A stretch of 64,000 nt of DNA from Ascaphus truei (taxonomy: Eukaryota > Chordata > Amphibia > Anura > Ascaphidae): assembly GCA_036426205.1 (NCBI GenBank), contig WSYH01000855.1, positions 62,001-126,000 on the forward strand, written 5' to 3'. A program made the position numbers and the translations under genes. This document shows positions 11,989 to 21,827 of this stretch, one piece after another; position 1 is the stretch's first letter, and every line of letters begins with the position of its first letter. The notes beneath the pieces were generated by a model. The model was given only the letters and a program-made list of their open reading frames with translations. It was not told the DNA's origin and did no database searches.

Positions 11989-14328
11989 ATGCACAGTACT
12001 GCTGATATTGAAAAAAAATTACCCAAGAAAGAAAAGTCTACAGAGATGCCTGTGAGAGCTACGACCTCTACAAGCAAAATATCCCCACCTGTAGGACTAC
12101 CACAATTGGGGGTTCTAGCAAATACAGTGGCAACAGCTGCAATAGTGCCTCCTGAGGTCAGGAAGAAAATTACACCTGATAGCCTAAAAAGGGAGGACAA
12201 GATGCAGCGTTCCTGTAATGAACCCTACCCCACGGAAGAGTGGCCCTTCCAGTCCAATAAAGAGGAAGACATCTCTTAACTTGAACCCGAACTGAGTCAC
12301 ACCCACAAAACACCCCAAGAATGGTGGGGGTGCCTGAACTCGGCACGAACAGAAAAGACCGCTCACTTTGATGATGAATATGATCAGCAGGAGACAGAGC
12401 GGGAGCACCAGATCACCCAATATTTCTGTCAGCTAAAGCAACTGCAAGAAAAGCCTGGCGTATATAATGAAGCTGCTAAAGTATCAAATAAAGAAGGAGA
12501 CCCCAGTATTCCGGATGGGACAGGAGTCATCCAAAACAAAAAAAACGGAAAAAGAAAAGCGGTTCTTCACTTACCGTGGAAGGAACAGACACGTCCGCAG
12601 ATCCTGTGGAGAAAAAGGGGGACCGAGTTGCCCTGCAGCCTAGAGAAAATGGAGAATTCGTCCCGCGGTTAACCGAATATCCAGAGGGCCCAAGGTAGAA
12701 GTCGTGTACCCCAAAGAAGTGTCTGTCCGGTGCCAACAGTGAGGAACCCTCAACCAACCATCCCAGGGAAGTGGAGCCGGAACCAGTGAGTGACGATCCC
12801 TTGACCAGCCCTGAAGATGCCCTGAAAAATGCCAGGCATGACGGTGATATGCTCCGTGAACAATTGAAACAAAAGGAAAATGGTTACACAGAGCTACAGA
12901 AAAATAACGTGAAGCTACAGGAATATGTGCTCGCAATGTACTCTGCAGCCAGGACAGAATTGGATGATCTCAAGACTGAGCTAGATACTACAAATGCTAC
13001 TATTTCCGCCATGGATGAAAAGCAGAGCCAATCTGATAAAATGGTGGCTACGCTAAAGCGGAAGTATGAGGAGGCACTGAAGCAGGTGACAGTCTTCCAG
13101 CAATAGGTTCACACTCTTCGCATAGAGCTGAATGCCTCACAATAGGAGGTCAACAGTGTCCGGATAGAGGTGGACGTATCTCAGAAAGAGGTTCAGACAC
13201 TCCGCAGAGCACTGGATGCCTCACATCATGAGACCAACAGCTGCCGCACAGACCTGGAAGTTTCCAGAAAGGAACTACACAGTCTCACTGAGGAGCTGGA
13301 CATTTCAAGGGACGCAGAGCACCGACTGCAGAACCAACTGCAAGGTCTGCGTACACACCTTCAGTATGCTGAGGAGAATGCAGCAAACGCTGCAGGAAGA
13401 AAAACTGCAGGCTGCTAAAGAGGTACAAGCGCTGCAGGAACGTCTGAATACCCAGTACGTCCCCACAGAGCAGTATGAGGAGCTAAAGGCCACGCTGCAT
13501 GTCTTCAGAGCATCATTGGAGGCGGAGCTTCAACACCAGGTGACTCTGTATGAGAGGGAGCGTGAGACGGCTCAGAAACTGGAGCAAGAGCTGGAGAGAC
13601 AGAGAGACTGTTCCATTCCCTTGAGTCAGTACACCAAGGAGAAAACAGACGCAGCGGCAACCTTGACGATAAAAATTACAGAGCTCCAGAATATGAAGGA
13701 GACTCTGATACAGACTCAGGGAAAGCAAAGTGCGCAGATAAATTCCTTGCGAAGAGACTTGCAAGACGCACTCAAAAAACAGGGATCTCTTGCGGATGAG
13801 ATTACAGTCCTACAAGGACAAGTATTGACCCTGACTAAGCGTCAGTATCCCACGGCCACAAAAACCCATGAAGACAAGGGTACAGTGAGAGCTGGGAATA
13901 CCGCTCATCTAAAAGACAAGGTTGCAAAATTTGAACCACCTAAACAAGAACTAGCAAAACCTTCAGCCACCCCGCAGGCAACAAAAGAAGGTACACGTGC
14001 TGAATTAAAACCAGAAGAATCCTTAGCTGATGAAGCTGAAAAGATGGGACATTCTCTGGAAGTGGGTGTGAAATTGCAACTTAATCTAAAAGGGGCTGAA
14101 CTAGCAACCCCATTGGGTGAGAAAAGGGCAGAGAGACAGCTTCAAGAGCAGAAAACTCAAAGGGCTGTTTTTAAACGCTCTGCAACTGCTGCCATACAGT
14201 ATGCCTACAATAAGACGAGCACCCGACGCGAGGGAAATCTCATGACCGCACACGTAGAAAAAAGACTATACTTGGAAAAAGTCCCCCTCGAGCTACTGAG
14301 GGGTGCTGATCTCAAACACCTTCAGTAG
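11989..14328 (+). pseudogene. Coiled-coil protein of copy A, interrupted
   Basis: ATG at 11989 (MHSTADIEKKLPKKEK). The N-terminal 95 residues are polar, followed by an acidic, Trp-containing stretch with an EWWGCL motif, a basic patch near 12540 (NKKNGKRKA), and then hundreds of residues of heptad-like sequence from about 12830 to 13800. A C-terminal tail rich in Ala, Lys and Glu (AKPSATPQATKEGT) ends at 14328. Stops or shifts occur near 12277, 12500-12770, 13104, 13144 and 13380. The coiled coil contains 14-residue repeats (about 13107-13310). It could be a Gag-like assembly protein, but I see no zinc knuckle or capsid signature; the role is unknown. Confidence 0.7.
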
Positions 14329-14474
14329 GAGACACGAATAAACTGGAGAAAGGGCTCCAATCCCAGCAGGACTGAGGGTTCTCTTCCTCCATCCACTCTC
14401 ATTCAAGTCACAGAGATATCTAGAATGAGAGTGGAAGGATGGGCTTTAGCCGTGGCAAGCCCGAGCTTCCCACA

Positions 14475-14487
14475 AACAGGGGAGGTA
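14475..14487 (+). other. Polypurine tract of copy A
   Basis: ACAGGGGAGGTA lies directly before the 3' LTR start at 14488. The same purine run (reverse: TACCTCCCCTGT) abuts the LTR in copies at 28682, 46292 and 55004. Confidence 0.7.
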
Positions 14488-15088
14488 TGTAACAGGGGAG
14501 TAATCCCTGTTCAAGTAATGTGCCTTTAATCTAGCAGAGTGGTGGTTAACTGCTGGTAGTCAATTAATAAACACCACCTGCCTAATTTAGATTGCTTACA
14601 AAAGCCTGTCTTGTGAGACAGGAAGTGACTCCTTAGCTCTGACTGAGAGCTGAACTTTGGAGACAGAGCAGTGGTTCTTGAGTCTCCCAGGAGAGACTGA
14701 CCAAGAGAATACAGATCTCTGGAGCTGACAAATAAGACTTCTAAACCTGGATGCTGATATTTTCTGTGCACGCACGGGTGCGGTTCCAGGAGAGCAGAGA
14801 AGCTTACTCTACAGCAGCTAACAGATAAGACTTTCATTCTTAAGAGACTTCTTATATCTGCTTATCTCATGCTATGTGTTTGGGGCTGGGAGAAATGCTT
14901 AACTAACGGAGATGTGAATTAATTGCATAGGATTTCACTAGAAATACTCCCAAGTGAATAGAAGCTTTGTCCCCCCACTCTGTGTTTGGATGATTTCCTG
15001 ATGAAAAGGAAAAGGCACAATAAAGCCTTACTATAATTTCACCTTATAAAAGTCTCCAATTGTGTACCTCTGTGAACGTCCGTCTACA
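14488..15088 (+). repeat. 3' LTR of copy A
   Basis: 601 bp, TGTAACAGGGG to CGTCTACA, followed by GAGTT, the 5-bp duplication of the L1 target. It is more complete than the 5' LTR. Confidence 0.85.
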
Positions 15089-16330
15089 GAGTTCCAAACC
15101 GGATCTTTTTGATTCGGCAATAATAACATTTTCTTTTAAACATTGGTATAAGGTTAAAAATTACTACCAATTATATTCAACCCCTTCAAGATGTACCCCT
15201 ATTTTTGATAACCCTAAGTTTGGTCTGGGGTGGTTCTCTAGTTTGTACGACAAATGGAAAGTCAGGGAAGTCAGAGATGTGGGAGATATGCTTCTAAACG
15301 GCAAAATATTAAATTTTCAGGATTTTTCCCAGAGGTACTCTTTTACGAGAGTGGTGGTATTCAGATTTTAAAGGTCTCCCACTATCTTAGGCAATTGTCC
15401 CCAGACGGGTCTTTCCCAGAATGCACTGTATTCGAACAACTATATAGAAAAAGAAGCTATCAGTGGGGTCTATTTCAACATTATACCAAATTCTTATCTC
15501 TTGGGAATATAAGGCTCCCTACACACACTGATATATGGACAAATGGGCCCAAGATTTTCAGGTAGAGATTTCCTGGGAAGACTGGCAAGCTATATGGGTT
15601 AATGCAACAAACACATCACTATGCACAATCTCTAAAGAGATTATTTACAAGGTTATGTTTAGGTGGTATTTAACACCCCAGAGGTTGAAGCAAATCGACC
15701 CTGAGTCCACAAATCTTTGTTGGAGGGGTTGTGGCGGTATCGGAGATATGGCACATATTTGGTGGGTTTGCCTCAAAATTAGGGTTGCCAGGTGTCCAGT
15801 ATTGAACTGGACTGTCCTGTATTTGGACAATGTCCAGTAAAAAATTAGAGGTAATACTGGACATTTATGTGTATACCGGTATTACCTTTCTGACCTGACC
15901 GGCTTGGGGGGCTGCGGGATTACCCCGAGCAGGGAGAGAGCAGGACTGCTCCTAGGAGGCTGGGCAGCTTCCTCCACTCTGATTGGCTACATTACCCAGC
16001 AGCAGCCAATCAAGAGGTGGTGTCTGGAGCCTGGGGGTGGGGTCGAGGAGAGGAGGAAACAGCATGTGTCTCGAGCGTCGCACCTTTCACCATTGTGTCC
16101 AGTATTTTTGGAGAAGCCACCTGGCAACCCTACCCAAAATACAGAGATTCTGGGGAATAGTACAAAATTTGGTGCGAGAAACTTTTGGGATAAGAATCCC
16201 CCTAGACCCAATGACAATGGTTCTTCTTAAACGACTAGACAATTTAAACGAAAATAAATCTAAATTATTGGTGCATATTATGACCGCGGTGGATGTGCAA
16301 TTGCAGGGGCCTGGAAAATGCTCCAGCCAC
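15089..16330 (+). pseudogene. L1 ORF2, C-terminal part after the LTR element
   Basis: Continues the plus-strand L1: SSKPDLFDSAIITFSFKHW, then FDNPKFGLGWFSSLYDKW, a frameshift near 15300, LSLGNIRLPTHTDIW, ISKEIIYKVMFRWYLTPQRL and the Cys-rich CWRGCGGIGDMAHIWWVC motif up to 15779. After the hAT MITE it resumes at 16133 with PKIQRFWGIVQNLVRETFG and ends near 16330. These are the post-RT and Cys-rich regions of L1 ORF2. Confidence 0.8.
15780..16132. mobile_element. hAT MITE in plus-strand L1
   Basis: Terminal inverted repeats TAGGGTTGCCAGGTG and CACCTGGCAACCCTA, perfect over 15 bases. Flanks CTCAAAAT (15772-15779) and CCCAAAAT (16133-16140) are an 8-bp duplication with one mismatch. The L1 peptide reads on across it. 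353 bp, no ORF of note. The 8-bp duplication points to hAT. Confidence 0.85.
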
Positions 16331-16551
16331 CCTCCAGGAAAGAGATTATACAGAGCACCTCCAGGATCTTGGCTGATTTCTTCAGGCCGGGTTGTATACC
16401 AATTTATTTATTTATATATTTTTTATTTTTCTTATCACTGTTTATATTGCAATAGTGTATTACCCACTCCTCCCCCCCCCTCCTCTCTTTCTGTATCCCT
16501 TTCCCTTTCACTATGTTTTTTGCAAAATCACAATAAAAAATAAGTTACAAA
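16331..16551 (+). other. 3' UTR and A-rich tail of plus-strand L1
   Basis: AT-rich, with a C run near 16474 and CAATAAAAAATAAG just before the terminal A run. Ends at the right 14-bp duplication (16552-16565). Confidence 0.75.
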
Positions 16552-16565
16552 AAAATTCTATTCCC

Positions 16566-16702
16566 GAAACCGAAAGCTCCAAGTGTGGCCTTTTAAGTAT
16601 GGCCAGTCCATCCTGTCAAATGCCTTTTCTGCATCTAGACTTAGTAACGTAACTTGTATCTTTTTTGAATTGGTAACTTGTATCTTTTTTGAATTGGCTA
16701 TC
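16566..16702 (-). pseudogene. L1 ORF2 RT motif A region
   Basis: Minus strand reads LSLDAEKAFDRMDWPYLK, the motif A of an L1 reverse transcriptase, continuing to the left into 6595. A 24-base unit (GTAACTTGTATCTTTTTTGA with four more bases) is tandemly duplicated at about 16649-16697, repeating NSKKIQVT in the protein. Confidence 0.75.
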
Positions 16703-17359
16703 TGAAAATGTGCATATAAAGGGGGGACTCCATTTTGATTGCTGGATAACCATTTTTCTATAACTATTCTGTACTAACATTTAAGTCTCAGGAACTAACC
16801 ACATGCTATATGCCATACGTAATTGTGCTGTCCAGGCAGTCTGAGAAAGTGACCTGACCTATCACCTACTTATCGCTAGCTGAACTGTATTTGTTCAGAC
16901 TTATTTTGCCCTATAGAAAACAGGAACTTGTCTTCAGCCATATTGGGCATAAGTTACACAAGAATGCATTACACAACATGCTGACATTTCCTTAACGGCC
17001 TCCTAACTCTGTATTGAGCCCCTTTCCCAGACCATAAACTGTCTAACTGTCATTTTGCTGAGATAGACAGACTGTGAAGTAAAAGGGGAAGTATGTTCTC
17101 ATATGTGTGTTTTTTCTATGCTCAAGTTTGCTATATAAACTGGCTGTATACCCTTCAATAAACAGGAGAACAGTTTTTGACAAAGCTTCACTGTCTGACT
17201 CAATTACTGCTTTCCTCCGAGCTCGTCCACCATTTTGTTTTCCCAGATCATCAGCGCTATAAGAGTGGGTTAAATCCTCCGGAGGTGTGAAGTCATCCCG
17301 AGTCGGCAGACGGTGTATTTTCACGCTAAGACGTTGGAGAATACAAGGGCACATTTTCA
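16703..17359 (+). mobile_element. Solo LTR of a retrovirus-like element
   Basis: Starts TGAAAATGTGC and ends GCACATTTTCA (11-base inverted ends, TG...CA), with CTATC at 16698-16702 and 17360-17364 as a 5-bp duplication. Inside are a TATATAAA box near 17132 and an AATAAA signal near 17157, spaced as in the U3/R region of retroviral LTRs. No internal sequence remains, so it probably arose by recombination between two LTRs. It splits the L1 reverse transcriptase. Confidence 0.85.
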
Positions 17360-17364
17360 CTATC

Positions 17365-18000
17365 TCTATCAGATCAATGATTGGTCGCGTGTTATCTGCT
17401 GGTTGTCGATCCTTAATACATTTTACTTGATCTGGGTGTATTAGTCAAGGCAGGATATGACTTCATCTGTTGGCCAGTAGTTTAGCATACATTTTGATAT
17501 CTGAATTTATTAGGGAAATTGGTCTATAACTTTTGCAGTCTAATGGATCTTTCCCCTGCTTGTACATCAATGAGATGGATGCCTGGAGCATGTTTTCTGG
17601 GAATGAAGCCCCAACTAGCACTGCATTAAAAATCCGCAGAAGGTATAGGGCCAGGAGTTTGATACATGTCTTGTACTATAGGTTGGAAAAGCCATCTGGG
17701 CCCAGGGTCTTAGATGGCTTTAGGTGTTTGATCACCTGTGTTAGTTTATCCATTGTTAACTTTTTCCCCATAATCTCGTCCTCCAGTCTTGGAAGGCTTG
17801 AGCTCGCGAGAAAATCTTTTAGAGCCCTTTTTGTACTATGTGCCACTTTTGTACTTTTTGTCACTATGTGCCACTTTCTCTCCATTATATAGGTCTTCAT
17901 AGAATCTTTTAAATTCTTCTACAATTAATTTTGGGTTGGCCGTGGTGACCCCCGATTTGAATCTTAACATGTGAATATTGCAGTTTGGGTGTCTATTTCT
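17365..18000 (-). pseudogene. L1 ORF2, linker and N-terminal reverse transcriptase
   Basis: Minus strand gives FKSGVTTANPKLIVEEFKRF, YEDLYNGEK, then IKHLKPSKTLGPDGFSN (17676-17900) and, further left, the NKFRYQNVC/RQPADNTRPIIDLIE segment. These correspond to the linker and the first RT blocks of L1/Tx1. Frameshifts are present, and the element continues on the other side of the solo LTR. Confidence 0.75.
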
Positions 18001-18490
18001 CAGTTTGTTTGTGTAAGGAATCCATTCCTGGGTTTGGTGGAGACCCTTTCCTTACAGAACTGTGCTGTTTCCAGACAACCTCCCCTCACATCCACCAGTG
18101 CTGGCAATTACTGCAGTCCTGCCTCGGTGCTCTCTCATTGGAGGAATGCCCTCACACCTCTCTCCTGGGTTTGGTCCGCTGGCCTTCTTATAATGTTCTC
18201 TCACACTACCTCAGTGCCAAGCATAGTCCTTTCTCATAGGATGTAACTGTGTTTGCCACAAGCTACGGGATTGACCGTCCTGTTTCATGTATTCTTGTTC
18301 CTGGTTTCTAGATCTTGTTGCTAGTACCTGTTCCTGTTTCCTGTGACCTGCTGCATTTTCCCATAGCAGAGGTCTGCCTTCTGAGTCCTGAGGTCTGCTG
18401 CTCTCTCTACTCGCAGAGGCCTGTTTTGGACTCCTGTGCTGAAGCGCTAGTTTGCCAGCGCTGTCCTGCAGTGTGCTTTCTCATAAAACT
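18001..18490. other. Unclassified insertion in L1, possibly an LTR
   Basis: The L1 peptide breaks off at about 18000 and resumes near 18490 (minus strand SRADNSLNWSKRKFYEK). TTTCTC is found at both borders (about 17995-18000 and 18478-18483). The inside is rich in CTG and CCT and has no coding signal. The short border repeat suggests an insertion, but ends and class are not clear. Confidence 0.35.
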
Positions 18491-18703
18491 TCCTCTTTGA
18501 CCAATTCAGTGAATTATCAGCTCGGGAAGTTAGAAGCAGGTTTAACTCAATTTTGATATCCTTGAGCTCGTTAATGATGACTCGGTTTATCCCTTGTTTG
18601 TGTTTAGTGGAGATCTCCTTTAGTTGAGTCTGTAGACTGACTATTTTTGCTTTCCTCTCCCATTTTCTTTTAACCGCTATACAAATCAGGGAACCTCTTA
18701 GTG
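18484..18703 (-). pseudogene. L1 ORF2 linker fragment
   Basis: Minus-strand reading LRGSLICIAVKRKWERKAKI, VSLQTQLKEISTKHKQG and INELKDIKIELNLLLTSRAD corresponds to the helical linker between endonuclease and reverse transcriptase in L1 ORF2. Ends at the 12-bp repeat AACCTCTTAGTG (18692-18703). Confidence 0.65.
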
Positions 18704-18930
18704 TACAGAGATACCTAGTAAGCTCCTATTAAACCCCCAAAGTAACCACAACTTATATATATATATATATATACAGTGTTCGACAAACCTATACATTTGC
18801 TCGCCCCGGGCGAGTGGATTTAACATCGTGGCGAGCTCCTATTGGCCCAAGCAGCATACGTTTGGTACTAGGTGGCGAGTAGATTTTTTTGTGTGGCGAG
18901 TAGATTTTTTGGTGATTTGTCAACCACTGT

Positions 18931-18963
<33 letters not shown>

Positions 18964-19414
18964 GGTGTCAAAGCGGAGTGCTACTGGGCATGGCAATATA
19001 TACTTAAATAAAGGACAAAACATAGAACACAGACAGAGCCCAGTGCTACATCCAATTACACAAATACACAGTAAAATACCTTGTTTGCGACAAAATCTAA
19101 TTCAGATTGCTTTTCCTAGTATTGTACAGGTAAATAAGAGCTTCAATCAAACTAAGAACTATGCAGCTAATCACAACAGCTTTATTATAAAGTTTTCTTT
19201 CTGGTATTATACAGGTTATTAAGAATTGATTAGTGTTAGGACTTTCACAGACTTGGTCTACCTTGGCGTTTGGTGTGCAAGCTTAAGATGCTTTGGCCAA
19301 AGAATCAAACTAAATGACCAAATGTTTTTATTTTAGATATATATATATTAAGGTACTTTACTGTGTATTTGTGTCATTGGATGTAGCACTGGCTCTGTCT
19401 GTTTTATTTAAGTA
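18704..19414. mobile_element. Insertion with long inverted repeats and 12-bp duplication
   Basis: AACCTCTTAGTG occurs at 18692-18703 and 19415-19426, and the L1 peptide is continuous without the DNA between. The right end and the block at about 19003-19084 form inverted repeats of roughly 65 bases (TACTTAAATAAA... with the block GCTACATCCAAT.ACACAAAT). A small hAT MITE is nested near the left side. Class unknown: a 12-bp duplication is unusual for a cut-and-paste element. Confidence 0.6.
18774..18929. mobile_element. Short hAT MITE
   Basis: 156 bp, ends CAGTGTTCGACAAA and TTTGTCAACCACTG (imperfect inverted repeats), flanked by TATATATA and TGTATATA, which could be an 8-bp duplication within a TA microsatellite. 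CAGTG ends are common in hAT elements. Confidence 0.65.
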
Positions 19415-20000
19415 AACCTCTTAGTGCTCTATGTGCTTCCCATAAGGTGGTCTGAGATTCAACGCTGCCATTATTTAAAATACAAAAATTGATCTATCTC
19501 CCTACTGATCAATTGAGAAATTTCTGGGACTTTTAAAATAGATTAATTGAGTTTCCAATTCGCTCCAGGTCTATCTAGGTTGATTTGGGTGCAGCTTAGC
19601 TCTATTGGTGCATGATCTGACCATGAAATATCATGGATCCCAGCGTGGGAGATCTTCGGGACCAGTCTGCTCATATGAAGAAGTAATCGATTCTGCTGTA
19701 GCTAGAGTGTGGGAGCGAGAAGAAGGTGTAATCCCTATCAAATGGGTGGAGTTCCCTCCAGATGTCTACCAGTTGGTTGTCCCACAGTCCCTCTTGTAGT
19801 GTGGCTGAGCTAACTCTGCTGCTGTCTTTGTGTACTGTATGCCTGATCTGTCTAATTTTGGATTTAAGGCTAAATTAAAATCGCCTGCAAGGATTATAAG
19901 ACCTTTAGCCACCTTAGACATTGTGTTAAAAAATTATGCGAAGAAAGAAGGGTCATGCTCACAAGGGGCATATATGGTGGCTATTGTTATATGCTGACTG
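19415..20000 (-). pseudogene. L1 ORF2 endonuclease, C-terminal part
   Basis: Minus-strand pieces ATIYAPCEHDPSFFA, LIILAGDFNLALNPK (GDFN near 19870), TFFSRSHSSYSRIDYF and HDISWSDHAPIELSC (near 19605-19640) give the catalytic GDFN and SDHAP motifs of the endonuclease in correct order. Frame damage is moderate. Confidence 0.75.
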
Positions 20001-21559
20001 TAACGAAATTGTGGGTAATCAGCGCATTAATAAAGGCAGTATGCTCGGCTGGTTACCCCTATTTTGTATTGGGGATAAAGGGGTTCATTTTATGTGCACT
20101 GTACATGTGTTATTTTTCCCTCTGCCCCTTATTATCCCCATTTTGCAGGAGTGTATGTGCCTGACGTTACTGGCTTTGGACACAAGATGCCGCTGCGAAC
20201 GCTAAACCGCAAGTTAAGTGGATAAGCGTGGCGCGGTCTCTTTGTTCCATTGCCAAGTATAGGTATCCATTACTGAAACTGGAAGCCGTAACCGCAGAGT
20301 CAATTGAATCAAAGACCTGCGGTTTCCCGTCTCAAGTGGTACTCGGATTCAATGTATCTCCATCCCGGTTAATGGCGCGTCTTGAAAGGCAATTTGCCAT
20401 TGGCGTGGGAACTCGGTCAATTGACGTGAGAACCCCGTAACCGCAAGTCAATTGATGTGAGAATCTCATAGCCCAGCATTGCCAGTTCAAGAAGAAGCCA
20501 TAACTCGGGAAGAAAAAGAGCTAGCAACCTGAAATTTGGTATGCAGCCCCAATATAACACCATAAGCACCCACATATTAAAAATATATTTGTAGGATAAG
20601 GAGAACATGTATTTTTAATAAAGTGTATTTTTGCTGCAGTTTTAAAAGGGCAGACAGGAGGAGGCCTTTTTCTACTGTCATTGAAATGCACACAGGGACC
20701 AAATGTTTTGACACCTATGAGCTGGGACACTTTCCTATGCAAGCTTCTTAGACTACATGCTGAGTCGATGCCTGTGAGTCTAGGGAAGTGTTGCATATGA
20801 AAACCCCAGAGTCAGAATGTGTGACTTAGTCAAGATGGTTGCTAAATAGGAGATCCTGTTAGCCATCTGGGCTAGCTCACACCCTGAGTTTTCCTCCCAG
20901 CCTAGAAGACGCCAGGTAGAAAGGGGAGTACACATATGCTAAGCAGGCCCGGTAGCAATGTCGCACAGGCGCTGTGTTGGCAGAAAATCCCTAGAGTGCC
21001 CACTCTCCAAATTGTGGGCAAGTTGGGGATTGGGGAATGAGAAAATTCCCACGAGGGGGATTGGGTGGGCATGTTGGAGATAGGCTCTCAAACCCTATAT
21101 ACATGCTGCCCAAGCTATCCCTGTTGTCTTTCGCTTCCATTCTACAATGTGAGCGGACTTCCATCATGCTTCTAACAGCGGATATGAACAGCAACGACCC
21201 TGGGACGCAAAGAGTCTTATCACATCGGAACCAAGGACATAACTCTGCGCCAGGACTCCCTTATTGCTGGGGGTATCTATCAAACCCCAACAGACCAGAA
21301 AGAACTTTGCACCGTTCACAGAAGGATTGGGCTGCAATTTGCGCCTTTGCAAAAGGACTGCACTTTAACGGACAATATTCTGGTGCTTTGCACTTTTCTG
21401 GACATTCTATCCCGTTTCTCTATTCAGTAAGTATTTTTGTTAAATATATTCTGAGGTTGTCGTGTGTCTGTCTAGTAAGGAAACAAATGACAATTTATTT
21501 TGCTCAACTTGTGTGCTCAATGTACAGTAGTCCCCACAAATATAAAATTGTATTACAGG
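20000..21559. other. 1.56-kb insertion in the L1 endonuclease, unclassified
   Basis: L1 sequence stops at TGTAACGAAATTGTGGG (about 20000) and resumes after TTGTATTACA (about 21559). Ends are TG...CA with weakly similar inverted ends, as in a large LTR, but no 5-bp duplication was recognised. It contains repeated blocks such as GTCAATTGACGTGAGAA / GTCAATTGATGTGAGAA (20418-20463). No convincing protein. Confidence 0.4.
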
Positions 21560-21827
21560 TCAGTCCCTGTGACACTGACCATTGCCAGACCCCTCTCGTA
21601 TCAAAAAACTTCCCTCCCTATATTTACTGGTCTGAGCCAATACAAATTGGAACCTGTTATGCAGGAGTATCGCTACTCCCCTCTTTTTGTCATTGGCGGA
21701 GGATAGATAGAATTGTCTATATTGTCTGCCCAGAAATTTGGGGAACTTTTATTACCTAAAATGTGTCTCCTGAAGCATGTCAATATCCGCATACATTTAC
21801 ATTATGGGAGATTACAGTCACTGCCAT
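21560..21827 (-). pseudogene. L1 ORF2 start and endonuclease N-terminus
   Basis: ATG at 21827 on the minus strand reads MAVTVISHNV, then, after a small deletion, MYADILMLQETHFR and a KKRG-like stretch, the N-terminal endonuclease motifs (the Glu of QETHF is catalytic). Continues to about 21560 with MVSVTGTDL. Confidence 0.7.

Larger units (their letters stand above)
10532..15088 (+). mobile_element. Non-autonomous LTR retrotransposon with coiled-coil ORF (copy A)
   Basis: Begins TGTAACAGGGG and ends CGTCTACA, with two LTRs (10532-11105 and 14488-15088), a primer-binding site right after the 5' LTR, a polypurine tract before the 3' LTR, and GAGTT duplications at 10527-10531 and 15089-15093. 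The inside is only 3.4 kb and encodes one long coiled-coil protein; no protease, reverse transcriptase, RNase H, integrase or envelope motif was found in any frame. Copies or parts recur on the minus strand at 25560-33380, 45682-51981 and 54486-56530. It would need enzymes from another element. Confidence 0.85.
6610..16551 (+). mobile_element. Full-length L1/Tx1-type LINE, itself interrupted
   Basis: Lies between identical 14-bp duplications. It has a short 5' UTR, ORF1 (6724-7419), a spacer, ORF2 from 7835, and a 3' UTR ending in an A-rich tail at 16551. Inside it are an LTR element (10532-15088) and a hAT MITE (15780-16132); subtracting these and their duplications leaves about 5.0 kb, a reasonable full L1 length. 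ORF2 is broken by stops. It inserted into the minus-strand L1, so it is younger than that and older than its own insertions. Confidence 0.85.

Noticed and set aside
10532..15088. Endogenous retrovirus with gag, pol and env
   Set aside because: No pol or env motif in any frame; the interior is too short and consists of coiled coil.
21037..21759. 240-residue plus frame
   Set aside because: Crosses the border between an unclassified insertion and antisense L1 endonuclease; no motif of its own.
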